Below, piece by piece: positions 1 to 6,762 of a stretch of DNA of 7,642 nucleotides. The translations under genes were made by a program, and so were the position numbers. This stretch comes from a bacterium (GTDB lineage: Bacteria; Patescibacteriota; Minisyncoccia; Phycocordibacterales; GCA-002787175), in contig JAUYJM010000041.1 of NCBI GenBank assembly GCA_030689285.1, positions 1 to 7,642 of the forward strand, given 5' to 3'. Position 1 is the first letter of the stretch, and every line of letters starts with the position of its first letter. Under the pieces are notes generated by a model. The model saw only the letters and a program-made list of their open reading frames with translations, searched no databases and was not told the DNA's origin.

Positions 1-150
1 GATTTTTTAGTCGCCGACCTTGATAAACAAGGCAAAATAATAGGCATTGAAATTTTGTGTGCTTCAAAGCAATTAAGAAAAGATAAAGAAGGCAAGACAA
101 AACCTTCTTTGCTGTTCAATTTGGAAGTTCCCATACCGATGACAGTTTAA
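1..150 (+). CDS. DUF2283-like protein, C-terminal part (5' end outside the window)
   Basis: Frame 1 is open from the first base to a TAA at 148-150 and gives 49 residues beginning DFLVADLDKQGKIIGIEIL, then CASKQL and a basic stretch. The pattern of a hydrophobic strand, an acidic turn (D-LDKQGKI) and GIEIL is the typical C-terminal half of DUF2283 proteins, small single-domain proteins whose members usually carry a DxDxxGxxxGxEIl signature. The biochemical role of DUF2283 is unknown; family members often sit near toxin-antitoxin genes, as here. The tail after the signature (KEGKTKPSLLFNLEVPIPMTV) is somewhat long for the family. No start codon lies in the window, so total length cannot be given. 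No convincing terminator follows; an extended -10 promoter begins 28 bases after the stop. Confidence 0.75.
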   Translation, partial: DFLVADLDKQGKIIGIEILCASKQLRKDKEGKTKPSLLFNLEVPIPMTV

Positions 151-178
151 ATCAGACGATCTATCTTTCCGAAAGTCG

Positions 179-187
179 TGGTATAAT
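179..187 (+). promoter_or_regulatory. Extended -10 promoter (TGG-TATAAT)
   Basis: The sequence TGGTATAAT is a perfect TATAAT hexamer (182-187) with an upstream TGn motif, the form of an extended -10 promoter. The hexamers 16-18 bases further upstream do not resemble TTGACA, as is common for extended -10 sites. The expected start of transcription is near 193-194. The transcript would carry the whole inverted repeat at 259-433 as a leader of about 240 bases before the antitoxin gene. Confidence 0.5.
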
Positions 188-250
188 TGGTGTATGACCG
201 AAGAGGTAAGAACCGCGGACAGAATTCACTGGAATTATATGCAAAGGTAA

Positions 251-256
251 TATAAT
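251..256 (+). promoter_or_regulatory. Possible second -10 box (TATAAT)
   Basis: A second perfect TATAAT lies just upstream of the inverted repeat and would place a transcript start near 262-263, at the first bases of the repeat. The best -35 match at normal spacing is poor (ctggaa at 229-234, three of six), and there is no TGn motif. The region is AT-rich, so the hexamer may be chance. Confidence 0.2.
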
Positions 257-258
257 CA

Positions 259-433
259 GTTAATATCTTTGAGTTACGAAACTCGCTTCCGATGGATTTC
301 TTTTCAATTTCGAGCGAGGCGAAGCAAAAATTATGAGGCATATGAGAGAGTTCTGTTGAGTAATTTTTGCAAAGACGTAGCCGAAATTGAAAAGAAAGAC
401 GAGGGATTAGGAGTTTCGTAATTCAAAGTTAAC
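259..433 (+). repeat. Long interrupted inverted repeat, candidate structured RNA
   Basis: Four paired blocks lie in mirror order around a 27-base terminal loop (334-360). They are gttaa 259-263 with 429-433; ctttgagttacgaaactc 267-284 with 411-428; tttcttttcaatttcg 297-312 with 382-397; and gcaaaaatta 324-333 with 361-370. That is about 49 paired positions. The only imperfect one, 273 with 422, is G-T on the plus strand, which is a valid G-U pair in plus-strand RNA. The unpaired parts are nearly symmetric internal loops (12 against 13 and 11 against 11 bases) plus a 3-base bulge. This could be a structured RNA leader, a stand-alone RNA, or a MITE-like mobile palindrome. No open frame of interest runs through it. 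The right arm ends at the base before the antitoxin ATG. Confidence 0.8.
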
Positions 434-634
434 ATGACTAAAACATTGGAAAATAGAATAATAAACACCATGCGAAAAGCGATTGCTGAATCTGTGATCG
501 ATGTTTTGGAAGATCCCGATTACGGTTTGGAGCTGTCTGAAAAAGTTTGCGACCGTCTCTCGAGGATTCGTGGATCAAAAAGACGAAAGACAATATCATT
601 TGATAAAGTCTATCGCCGAGTAAATCGCGCGTAG
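434..634 (+). CDS. Antitoxin of a RelE/ParE-type toxin-antitoxin pair
   Basis: This 66-residue protein is predicted to bind and neutralise the ribonuclease-type toxin encoded 8 bases downstream. A helical N-terminal half (residues 1-25) leads into EDPDYGLELSEKV (26-38), an acidic DPD-[FY]-GLEL segment that I recognise from small antitoxins paired with RelE toxins in Patescibacteria. A basic stretch (GSKRRK, 47-52) and TISFDKVYRRV follow. Antitoxin before toxin is the usual order. No Shine-Dalgarno sequence stands at normal distance from ATG 434: AGGAG at 409-413 is 20 bases away and sits at and beside the start of the right-arm stem. An in-frame ATG at 470 (residue 13) is an alternative start with no better ribosome site. 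The start codon abuts the long inverted repeat, so expression may depend on its folding. No clear DNA-binding fold is visible, so autoregulation is uncertain. Confidence 0.75.
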   Translation: MTKTLENRIINTMRKAIAESVIDVLEDPDYGLELSEKVCDRLSRIRGSKRRKTISFDKVYRRVNRA

Positions 635-642
635 TTTTTCGT

Positions 643-924
643 ATGGCATCAAATGACTGGGAAATTGAATTTGATACAGATGCGGTAAAGGATCTTGATA
701 ATTTGCCTTCAGCCGTGAAGCGGGAGATTGTAAAAAAGATTAGGTGGCTACGTGATAATTTTGACGACACGACTCCGCAGTCGCTTGGCGGAGAATGGCG
801 CGGATTCTTTAAATTACGAACTGGCGACTACAGAATAATCTACAAAATTGACTGGAATCGCTATTTGCTGACCGTTTCCCTTATTGACCATAGATCAAAA
901 GTATATAAGCGGCGAAGGCGCTAA
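643..924 (+). CDS. RelE/ParE-superfamily toxin
   Basis: This 93-residue protein matches the RelE/ParE fold along its whole length. W6-E-I-E-F (first strand) is followed by A14-V-K-D-L-D-N-L-P, then helices through about residue 39 and SLGGEWRGFFKLRTGDYRIIY (47-67), and it closes with LIDHRSKVYKRRRR (80-93). The KLR-x-GDYRIIY strand and the HR-x-x-VY ending are hallmark positions. K57, R59, R64, R84 and Y88 are in places where RelE-type mRNA interferases carry basic and aromatic catalytic residues. RelE toxins cut mRNA in the ribosomal A site, while ParE relatives poison gyrase. The basic set here favours a RelE-like ribonuclease, but this is inference. Length is normal, so it looks intact. 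The ATG follows the antitoxin stop by 8 bases with no Shine-Dalgarno sequence, suggesting coupled translation. Confidence 0.9.
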   Translation: MASNDWEIEFDTDAVKDLDNLPSAVKREIVKKIRWLRDNFDDTTPQSLGGEWRGFFKLRTGDYRIIYKIDWNRYLLTVSLIDHRSKVYKRRRR

Positions 925-950
925 TACTTCAAACATAAATTCAAAGCGCT

Positions 951-1142
951 ATGACCACAAAACAGTTAGTTAAGCGGTTGCGAGAATTGGCTGGAAGTAC
1001 GGTGGGATGGTCAGAGCCGGACTATGAAGGAGAAAGTCCTGAAAGTGCGCATGTTAAGGCCGACAGGACACTCCTTGAATACTTGGAGATAAAGAAGTTA
1101 CGAAAGCATTTGATAATATTGATAAGTGGTATGCGTAAATAA
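951..1142 (+). CDS. Small hypothetical protein, probably frameshifted near its 3' end
   Basis: As it stands the frame encodes 63 residues: a helical start (MTTKQLVKRLRELAG), an acidic middle with SPESAHVKADRTLLEYLE (about 29-46), then KKLRKHLIILISGMRK. That last part looks unlike the rest. Re-reading base 1088 (a -1 shift) gives DKEVTKAFDNIDKWYA and a TAA at 1136-1138, a soluble, well-formed ending. From memory, an AD-x-x-LLEYI-x-DKE-[IV]-x-x-AF-x-x-I-x-KWYA pattern recurs in small Patescibacteria proteins. The simplest explanation is the loss of one base (for example a G) around 1086-1090, either in the genome or in the assembly. No slippery heptamer is present. The function is unknown. It lies 26 bases after the toxin and may be a third gene of that module. 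Confidence 0.6.
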   Translation: MTTKQLVKRLRELAGSTVGWSEPDYEGESPESAHVKADRTLLEYLEIKKLRKHLIILISGMRK

Positions 1143-1195
1143 GTGATAGATTCTTATATTATCGAGCGGCAAATTAGAAACTAACTTTAAGAACT

Positions 1196-1963
1196 GTGGA
1201 AAACCAAGGACAAGATACGAACCAAGAACCCACAACCGACAACCCACCATCCGCCATCGGAAAGGAACGGCAGACATCAAATCCCGAACCGTCCAAAAGC
1301 AAAGGGTTGATTTGGTTTCTTGTTGCAATAATCGCGATTCTTCTCGGAGTGGTTGGGTATTTTCTGCTAACCGGCGACCGACAATCTACAACCGACAACG
1401 AAGACCAGAATATAGAAAAGGAACAGTCCTCCTTAAGTGACCTGAAGACTTACAAAGATGAAGAGTACGGGTTTGAACTTAAATATCCTGCTGAATATAC
1501 ACTGTCTGAAAATTTAGGCAAAAAAGGTTTTTATGATTACGAAATCACCGAAATTCTGAAAATTTCCGGTACGGGCGAATATATCAACGATTCGGGATTT
1601 TATTTAAGCGCGGATGATAACCCATCTAATGTTGCGTCTTGTCTTTCCCCGAAAGAGTATGAAAATGGAAATATCAGCACTAAAAACATAAACGGCAGCA
1701 CATTTTACGTCTTTTTTGATAAGGCTCCTGATTCAGCCATGGGTGGTGCGCGAGGCATGTTTAGCGACTATCGCATTGTAAAAAACGGTTACTGTTACAC
1801 ATTAAGGACTTTGTTGCACTGGTCTTTGGTTGGTTATGGCGGCTATGTAAGAGACGGAGAATTTGACGCAACTCCCGAAGAAATCCAAGGACAAAAGGAT
1901 GCAATAGAAAAGCATGAGCTGATTCTCGACGAAATCCTCGCCACTTTCAAATTCACCCGTTAA
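1196..1963 (+). CDS. Single-pass membrane protein with extracellular domain
   Basis: This 255-residue protein starts at GTG 1196. No ATG lies between the upstream in-frame stop (TAG 1175-1177) and the membrane segment. Residues 1-36 are a Pro/Asn/Thr/Glu-rich cytoplasmic tail. Residues 37-59 (GLIWFLVAIIAILLGVVGYF and the next three) are a clear transmembrane helix. A Thr/Asn/Glu-rich linker to about residue 84 follows. The outer domain opens with TYKDEEYGFELKYPAEY (85-101), an opening that I know from many Patescibacteria surface proteins, often followed by a PsbP-like or Mog1-like fold; the fold here is inference. C149 and C200 could form a disulfide. The large secreted protease gene begins 14 bases after the stop, so the two are probably co-transcribed and may act at the same surface. 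The exact function is unknown. Confidence 0.85.
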   Translation: MENQGQDTNQEPTTDNPPSAIGKERQTSNPEPSKSKGLIWFLVAIIAILLGVVGYFLLTGDRQSTTDNEDQNIEKEQSSLSDLKTYKDEEYGFELKYPAEYTLSENLGKKGFYDYEITEILKISGTGEYINDSGFYLSADDNPSNVASCLSPKEYENGNISTKNINGSTFYVFFDKAPDSAMGGARGMFSDYRIVKNGYCYTLRTLLHWSLVGYGGYVRDGEFDATPEEIQGQKDAIEKHELILDEILATFKFTR

Positions 1964-1977
1964 CTTAAAGACACCCG

Positions 1978-4900
1978 ATGAAAAACAAAACGGCAAAAAT
2001 CATTTTATTAGTTGCGGGAGTTTCTGGCATTATTTTAATGTTTGGTTTTTCAGGGTTAAAAGCGCGGGCGCTTACTTTGACCGTTGAGCAGAACCAGATT
2101 ATATTGAATCTTTTACGAGCTTTCGGGGTTGACCAAGAGACGGTAGATAACGTGTCAAGTGATATTAACAGTAGCGCTTCACCCACTGAACTTATTTCTC
2201 CCGTCTCACCGATAGTCGGGCTACCTCCAAGCGGAGGAAAACCAAGTATAAGTTTCGGAGGGACGCTAAGAATTAAAACACCGACAAAAGTACCGACCGC
2301 CTCCGCAACTTCAGCGATGAGCCAAATAGCTTTCCTAAACGAACAGATTATAGACACTTATGAACTTTACGCTAAAAGCGCGCTATCTTCGGAGAGAGCC
2401 GCTTTCTCGGCGCGACTTGCGTCATTGGCGGCAGAACGCAAACCACTGGCGCTCTCTTTGATGAAAGAAGATACACGAGGATTTTTGGCGATAGTTTTTC
2501 CCCAAGACAAAAGGAGACAATTGCCTTCTGAAGCCGCCTCCTTAATAGAAGAGAAAAAAACTATCACTGCGTCTGTTAATGTTTTGCATATTGATGACTT
2601 TAACAATCCGGAAAATTCGTACTTTCAATATACTTTGAATGTTCCTTCCGGCCGCGTATCTCTTTATCCTACATCTGACCTGAACACCGCCTCACAAGCG
2701 GTTGTCAGAGCAAGTGGCTACGCCTTAGCCGACCAAATGGCTACAGAGCCCAACGAAATCTCAATCGTAACTCCGGCCCCTAAACTCGATTCGGTGGGAG
2801 AACAAAATGTGTTGGTTATTTTGGTTGACCTGCCAAACGCGCCCGCGCGTCCTTTCACCAAAGAAAAAGGGCAAGATATTTTTTTCAATAACCAATTTCA
2901 GGAATTTATGAAAGAACAGTCGTACGGCAAGGTTTTTTTCAAAGGAGAGGTCACGGACTGGATACCGCTTTCCAACCCTAATATAAATGGTGCTTGCAAT
3001 GTGTCCTTTTACGAGCCGGAGATAGCCAATTATATAGCCGACAAAAACATTGATTTAAATAGGTACGATAGAGCCCTTTTTTCAGTCAATATATGGCCGG
3101 GAGGTTGTTCCGGAGTCGGAAAAGGTCAGTACATAGCTGACGACGGCAAAGAATACAAAATATCTTCTACTCATATTGGCGTGCGGGAATATGACAAAGT
3201 TTCTAATTGGGGAGGTCATCCTTTTCATTGGACCAATCTTGATTTTTTATTAGCTCATGAGTTGGGACACGCTCTGGGCGTCTATCATGCCAATGGCTGG
3301 GACTGCGGTGAAAATATAGTGTCAGGTGGCTGTGAGCATATTGAATACGGTAATAAATTTGACGCAATGGGCGCGGGGTCGGGCACAGATTCTCTTCACT
3401 TCAATCTGTTCTTCAAAGATGTCTTGGGATGGGTCGCGCCGTCTGATATTTTGAGCATAACCAATTCAGGTAATTACACTATAGGCGCTTTGGAAAGTGC
3501 CGATGGTATAAAGGGCGCCAAGGTTTATAACAGCAGACTTAGTTCTGAACCTCTATACTATCTTGAGTGGCGTCTTGGTTCGGGCTTTGACTCTCGTTTA
3601 AACGAAGAACACCTTTTACATAATCAAGATGGTCTTCTGGTCAACAAAATCATGAGTACATATAGTGGCCCGCCACACCTTTTGGATATTCAGCCGACTG
3701 TTGAAGATTGGTACAAAGATTTGGACACCGCCGCTTTGACCAGCGCTTTAACCTTTGATGACCATGGTATCGGGCTTATGTTTAATTCCGTTAGTGTTGA
3801 TAGGATTGCCAAAAGAGCCGATTTCAATGTTTCTTATGGCGAACCCGTATGCGTGAGAGGCGCGCCTTTTTTACAATGGGCCTATATCCCGGATGTTATC
3901 GTTGCAGACGAAAGTTCATCAGGAGCGAGTTTTAACTTCGTCAACACTGACACTGTAAGCTGTACCCCATCTGATTTTAAAATAAATTTTTCCTTTCCAT
4001 CCGGACTGTCGGCAGAACCGGAAGCTGGCCAAGTGACGCTCAAAAAGCCGGGTGAAAATGGCACTCTTGACTACAAGTTACAAGCATCATCAGAAGTAAA
4101 TACAAATCCTATACAAATATCTTACAATCTTCAGAATATTCAAAGCGGTTTATCTTCAGAATGGCGGACTAAAAAAGTCAGCGTAATAAAAAGACCGGTC
4201 ATTGAATCTATTGAACCCAGTGAGGCCTTTGCCGGTCAGCAGATTAAAATAAAGGGAAATAATTTTGGCAATGAGCCGATTAAGATTTATTTCGGTAACC
4301 TTTTAACTGATGGAAATTGGGCTTCTACGTTTATGGACAAAAAGCCGGATAACGACAGTCAAGTGACATTTACTATTCCCGATGTGGTAACACATTGTAC
4401 AGGAGGGTTCCGCGGCGCCCCCTCGGGACTTACGGAGAATAAGGAGGGGTGTGTTTATAAAAGCCCTGTGGGTTTTAGTCTTGTTATGCTATCTGTCGCG
4501 GGTGGTGTGGAAACTATCCCAAGCACTCTTTACATTGTTGACCCCGATTACAGTTATGCATCCATAACCAAGGCCGAGCTTTCATTGGAAACTACCGCCG
4601 AAAATTCAAAGAATCTAAACGCTAAATTCAGAATAGACCTTGCCGCGGGCAAGGAAGACAAATATGTGATTTTCCCCAAGGTCGGCGCTTTCTCTGTGAA
4701 TTTTAAAAATGTGAGCAAACCAACCATTGACACAACCATCTCCGCCACTTACTCCAAACCGCGAGGCGATGCGCTTAAAATAGGAGAGAGTTCCGAATAC
4801 TATTCCATATATAACGGCACCGTAGCGTCTCTTGATATAGAAGCTACGGTAAACGCGAAAAATCTTGAAGCCGGTGAATACGTTGCTTATGCAAGTGAAA

Positions 4901-6762
4901 TGTTCACAGACAGTGAACATACAAAGGCGATACCTCTCGGAAACGAAGATCACACTAACACTATTACTGTAACTGATACTTCTACTTTTAAACCGACTGA
5001 AACCTTTTCCTGCCTCCTCCTTAAAAACAACATGTATGTCGGAGACAGGGACGGAAGTACGGGTGGCGAGGTTTCCACTCTCCAAAAATTCTTGCGGTCT
5101 GTCGGCGACTATACTTATCGTGAAATCACCGGCTTTTACGGCAGTTCAACCGAAGAAGCGGTCAGAAAGTTTCAGGCGAGAACCGGGGTGGTAAATTCCG
5201 GAACGCCTGCGACAACAGGTTATGGAGTAATTGGCCAAAAGACAAGAAACAAAATCTATGAGGAAACGGGATGTCGTGTGCCGCAAGCGCCGGAGTCGGG
5301 CGATGAGACAAGAGAGCAGTCACCAAGAGAAGAAACATCCACGCCTACAGAACCCGACCGTACCGTGGAACTGCCCGGTATTCCAAGTGTGTTGCTTCGG
5401 GCAAACAGTGGTGCGGAGAAGATAACCGTCCCATCAGGCGCTTCGGTTACACTTAGCTGGACTTCCCTTAACACGGGACAATCCTGTATCGCCTCTGGCG
5501 ACTGGAATGGTTTTAGAAGTCCTTCAGGCACGGAGTCGCTCGGCATTTTAAGCGCGACGAATCTCTCCGTAACTAAAACTTATACATTGACTTGCGCCAA
5601 CACAAACGGCGTTCAAACAGTTGGAAAAGTAACTGTCGCTGTAGAGCCCACCACCACCACATCTTCCAATCAAGCGCCTGTTTTTAAGTATGTTGACGGG
5701 CCGACTTATGTTTTAGAGGGACAGTCAGCCGTTTGGAACTTGGGGGCATTTGACCCGGACGGAGTGTCTTTGCAATTTATCGGCGAATGGGGAGACGGAA
5801 CTTTGTCAAGCACTGCCACAAAAACCGCCTCCTCGGCAAACAGTTCCGTGGGACATTCGTTTTATCACACTTTTTCTAAAACCGGCGTATACAATGTGCG
5901 TCTTACGGTTAAAGACCAAAACGGTTCTACGGCGGAGAGAGTCATAGCGGTTACGGTTGGCGCTTCCGTTTCCGAAACAGAGCCAGATACTGCGAAGGAG
6001 ACGAAAACCAACGTTGCTCCGTCAATAAAGAGCATTTCCGGTCCGACTTCTCTTCAAGTAGGCCAGTCCGGCTCTTTTGATGTATCGGCTTACGACCCCG
6101 ACGGTACGGCTCTTAAGGTTGCCGTAAGCTGGGGCGACGGCACTTCGGGACAGTTGAAGCAGTTTGACACTTCTTCTGCTGGCTCAAGCGGTTCCGCGTC
6201 TTTTAGTCACAGTTTTTCCTCGGCCGGTTCTTACGTTCTAACCTTCACTATTTACGATTTTGAAAATGCCACCACGCAAACGACAAAAACCGTCTCCGTA
6301 ACTCAACCTGAACCGGAGCCAGAACCGGAACCCGAGCCCGAACCGGACTCCGTGGATTCTTCAAGTACGAGTAGCCGTTCAATTACCGTAACGGGGCCTG
6401 TTAATTCTTACAGTAGTCCAAATGTGGCCTACGTTACCTTTGATTCTTCAGGCGTATCACGAGTAAAAATAGAGGCCTGCGTAAACAAGACCGACTGTAC
6501 CTTACTCGCAAGTTCCGTAACTGCCACCGAACCGACCACATATTGGTTTTGGAGTATAAGCGGTACGGAACCTTTTGCCGGAAATTTCGGAGAGAAACAG
6601 CTCTGGCTTAAAGTAACAGACCTTGACTCTTCGGTATTTGATTTTTCAGATTCTTATATTTACATCATAAAATCCTCCAGCAGTTTCAACACAGAAAACA
6701 ATCTTCAAAAGGCCTCCGTTTTTGACGGTTTTGTCCGCCTTCTAAAGGGTCTGTTTAGGTAA
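1978..6762 (+). CDS. Giant secreted M6/M11-type zinc metalloprotease with IPT, PG-binding, Ig-like and PKD domains
   Basis: A 1594-residue exported protein. Residues 1-31 are a signal peptide (basic start, hydrophobic core, A29-R30-A31 cleavage site). Residues 130-265 resemble the N-terminal beta domain found before M6/M11 proteases and may be a propeptide. The catalytic domain covers about 277-618. It opens NVLVILVDLP and contains HELGHALGVYH (zinc ligands H427, H431, H437; catalytic E428), HANGWDCG, and FDAMG with Met-turn M464. The last two match gametolysin-like M11 enzymes. No cysteine occurs before C340, so there is no cysteine switch. Next come a NEW3-like domain (625-735), IPT/TIG (740-855), an unnamed beta region (857-1001), a PG_binding_1 domain bracketed by C1012 and C1099, an Ig-like domain (1134-1222), PKD 1 and 2 (1231-1328, 1345-1442, each with WGDGT), a Pro-Glu hinge, and a last beta domain (about 1462-1570). 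It ends ASVFDGFVRLLKGLFR. No LPXTG or C-terminal membrane helix is present. It is probably cell-surface or secreted; the substrate is unknown. Confidence 0.92.
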   Translation: MKNKTAKIILLVAGVSGIILMFGFSGLKARALTLTVEQNQIILNLLRAFGVDQETVDNVSSDINSSASPTELISPVSPIVGLPPSGGKPSISFGGTLRIKTPTKVPTASATSAMSQIAFLNEQIIDTYELYAKSALSSERAAFSARLASLAAERKPLALSLMKEDTRGFLAIVFPQDKRRQLPSEAASLIEEKKTITASVNVLHIDDFNNPENSYFQYTLNVPSGRVSLYPTSDLNTASQAVVRASGYALADQMATEPNEISIVTPAPKLDSVGEQNVLVILVDLPNAPARPFTKEKGQDIFFNNQFQEFMKEQSYGKVFFKGEVTDWIPLSNPNINGACNVSFYEPEIANYIADKNIDLNRYDRALFSVNIWPGGCSGVGKGQYIADDGKEYKISSTHIGVREYDKVSNWGGHPFHWTNLDFLLAHELGHALGVYHANGWDCGENIVSGGCEHIEYGNKFDAMGAGSGTDSLHFNLFFKDVLGWVAPSDILSITNSGNYTIGALESADGIKGAKVYNSRLSSEPLYYLEWRLGSGFDSRLNEEHLLHNQDGLLVNKIMSTYSGPPHLLDIQPTVEDWYKDLDTAALTSALTFDDHGIGLMFNSVSVDRIAKRADFNVSYGEPVCVRGAPFLQWAYIPDVIVADESSSGASFNFVNTDTVSCTPSDFKINFSFPSGLSAEPEAGQVTLKKPGENGTLDYKLQASSEVNTNPIQISYNLQNIQSGLSSEWRTKKVSVIKRPVIESIEPSEAFAGQQIKIKGNNFGNEPIKIYFGNLLTDGNWASTFMDKKPDNDSQVTFTIPDVVTHCTGGFRGAPSGLTENKEGCVYKSPVGFSLVMLSVAGGVETIPSTLYIVDPDYSYASITKAELSLETTAENSKNLNAKFRIDLAAGKEDKYVIFPKVGAFSVNFKNVSKPTIDTTISATYSKPRGDALKIGESSEYYSIYNGTVASLDIEATVNAKNLEAGEYVAYASEMFTDSEHTKAIPLGNEDHTNTITVTDTSTFKPTETFSCLLLKNNMYVGDRDGSTGGEVSTLQKFLRSVGDYTYREITGFYGSSTEEAVRKFQARTGVVNSGTPATTGYGVIGQKTRNKIYEETGCRVPQAPESGDETREQSPREETSTPTEPDRTVELPGIPSVLLRANSGAEKITVPSGASVTLSWTSLNTGQSCIASGDWNGFRSPSGTESLGILSATNLSVTKTYTLTCANTNGVQTVGKVTVAVEPTTTTSSNQAPVFKYVDGPTYVLEGQSAVWNLGAFDPDGVSLQFIGEWGDGTLSSTATKTASSANSSVGHSFYHTFSKTGVYNVRLTVKDQNGSTAERVIAVTVGASVSETEPDTAKETKTNVAPSIKSISGPTSLQVGQSGSFDVSAYDPDGTALKVAVSWGDGTSGQLKQFDTSSAGSSGSASFSHSFSSAGSYVLTFTIYDFENATTQTTKTVSVTQPEPEPEPEPEPEPDSVDSSSTSSRSITVTGPVNSYSSPNVAYVTFDSSGVSRVKIEACVNKTDCTLLASSVTATEPTTYWFWSISGTEPFAGNFGEKQLWLKVTDLDSSVFDFSDSYIYIIKSSSSFNTENNLQKASVFDGFVRLLKGLFR
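6307..6348 (+). repeat. Pro-Glu dipeptide repeat inside the protease gene
   Basis: Six tandem PE dipeptides followed by PD (residues 1444-1457), encoded with mixed synonymous codons (cct/ccg/cca/ccc with gaa/gag). The codon mixing shows that the repeat is kept at the protein level and is not a fresh slippage product. Such stretches act as stiff, extended spacers; here it separates the PKD pair from the last beta domain. Confidence 0.9.

Noticed and set aside
147..341. Minus-strand 64-residue reading frame
   Set aside because: It runs through the left arm of the inverted repeat and the promoter, with composition unlike a protein and no ribosome site; it is best explained as a by-product of the repeat.
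259..433. Possibility that the inverted repeat is a CRISPR array, tRNA or insertion-sequence end pair with transposase
   Set aside because: There are no direct repeats with spacers, no tRNA arms or anticodon stem, and no transposase frame between or beside the arms.
438..770. Minus-strand 110-residue reading frame
   Set aside because: It lies wholly opposite the antitoxin and toxin genes, whose products match known families.
5256..5546. Minus-strand and plus-strand frames inside the protease gene (also 4615-5085, 5231-5425, 5750-5947)
   Set aside because: They lie within clear domains of the 1594-residue protein and have no start signals of their own.
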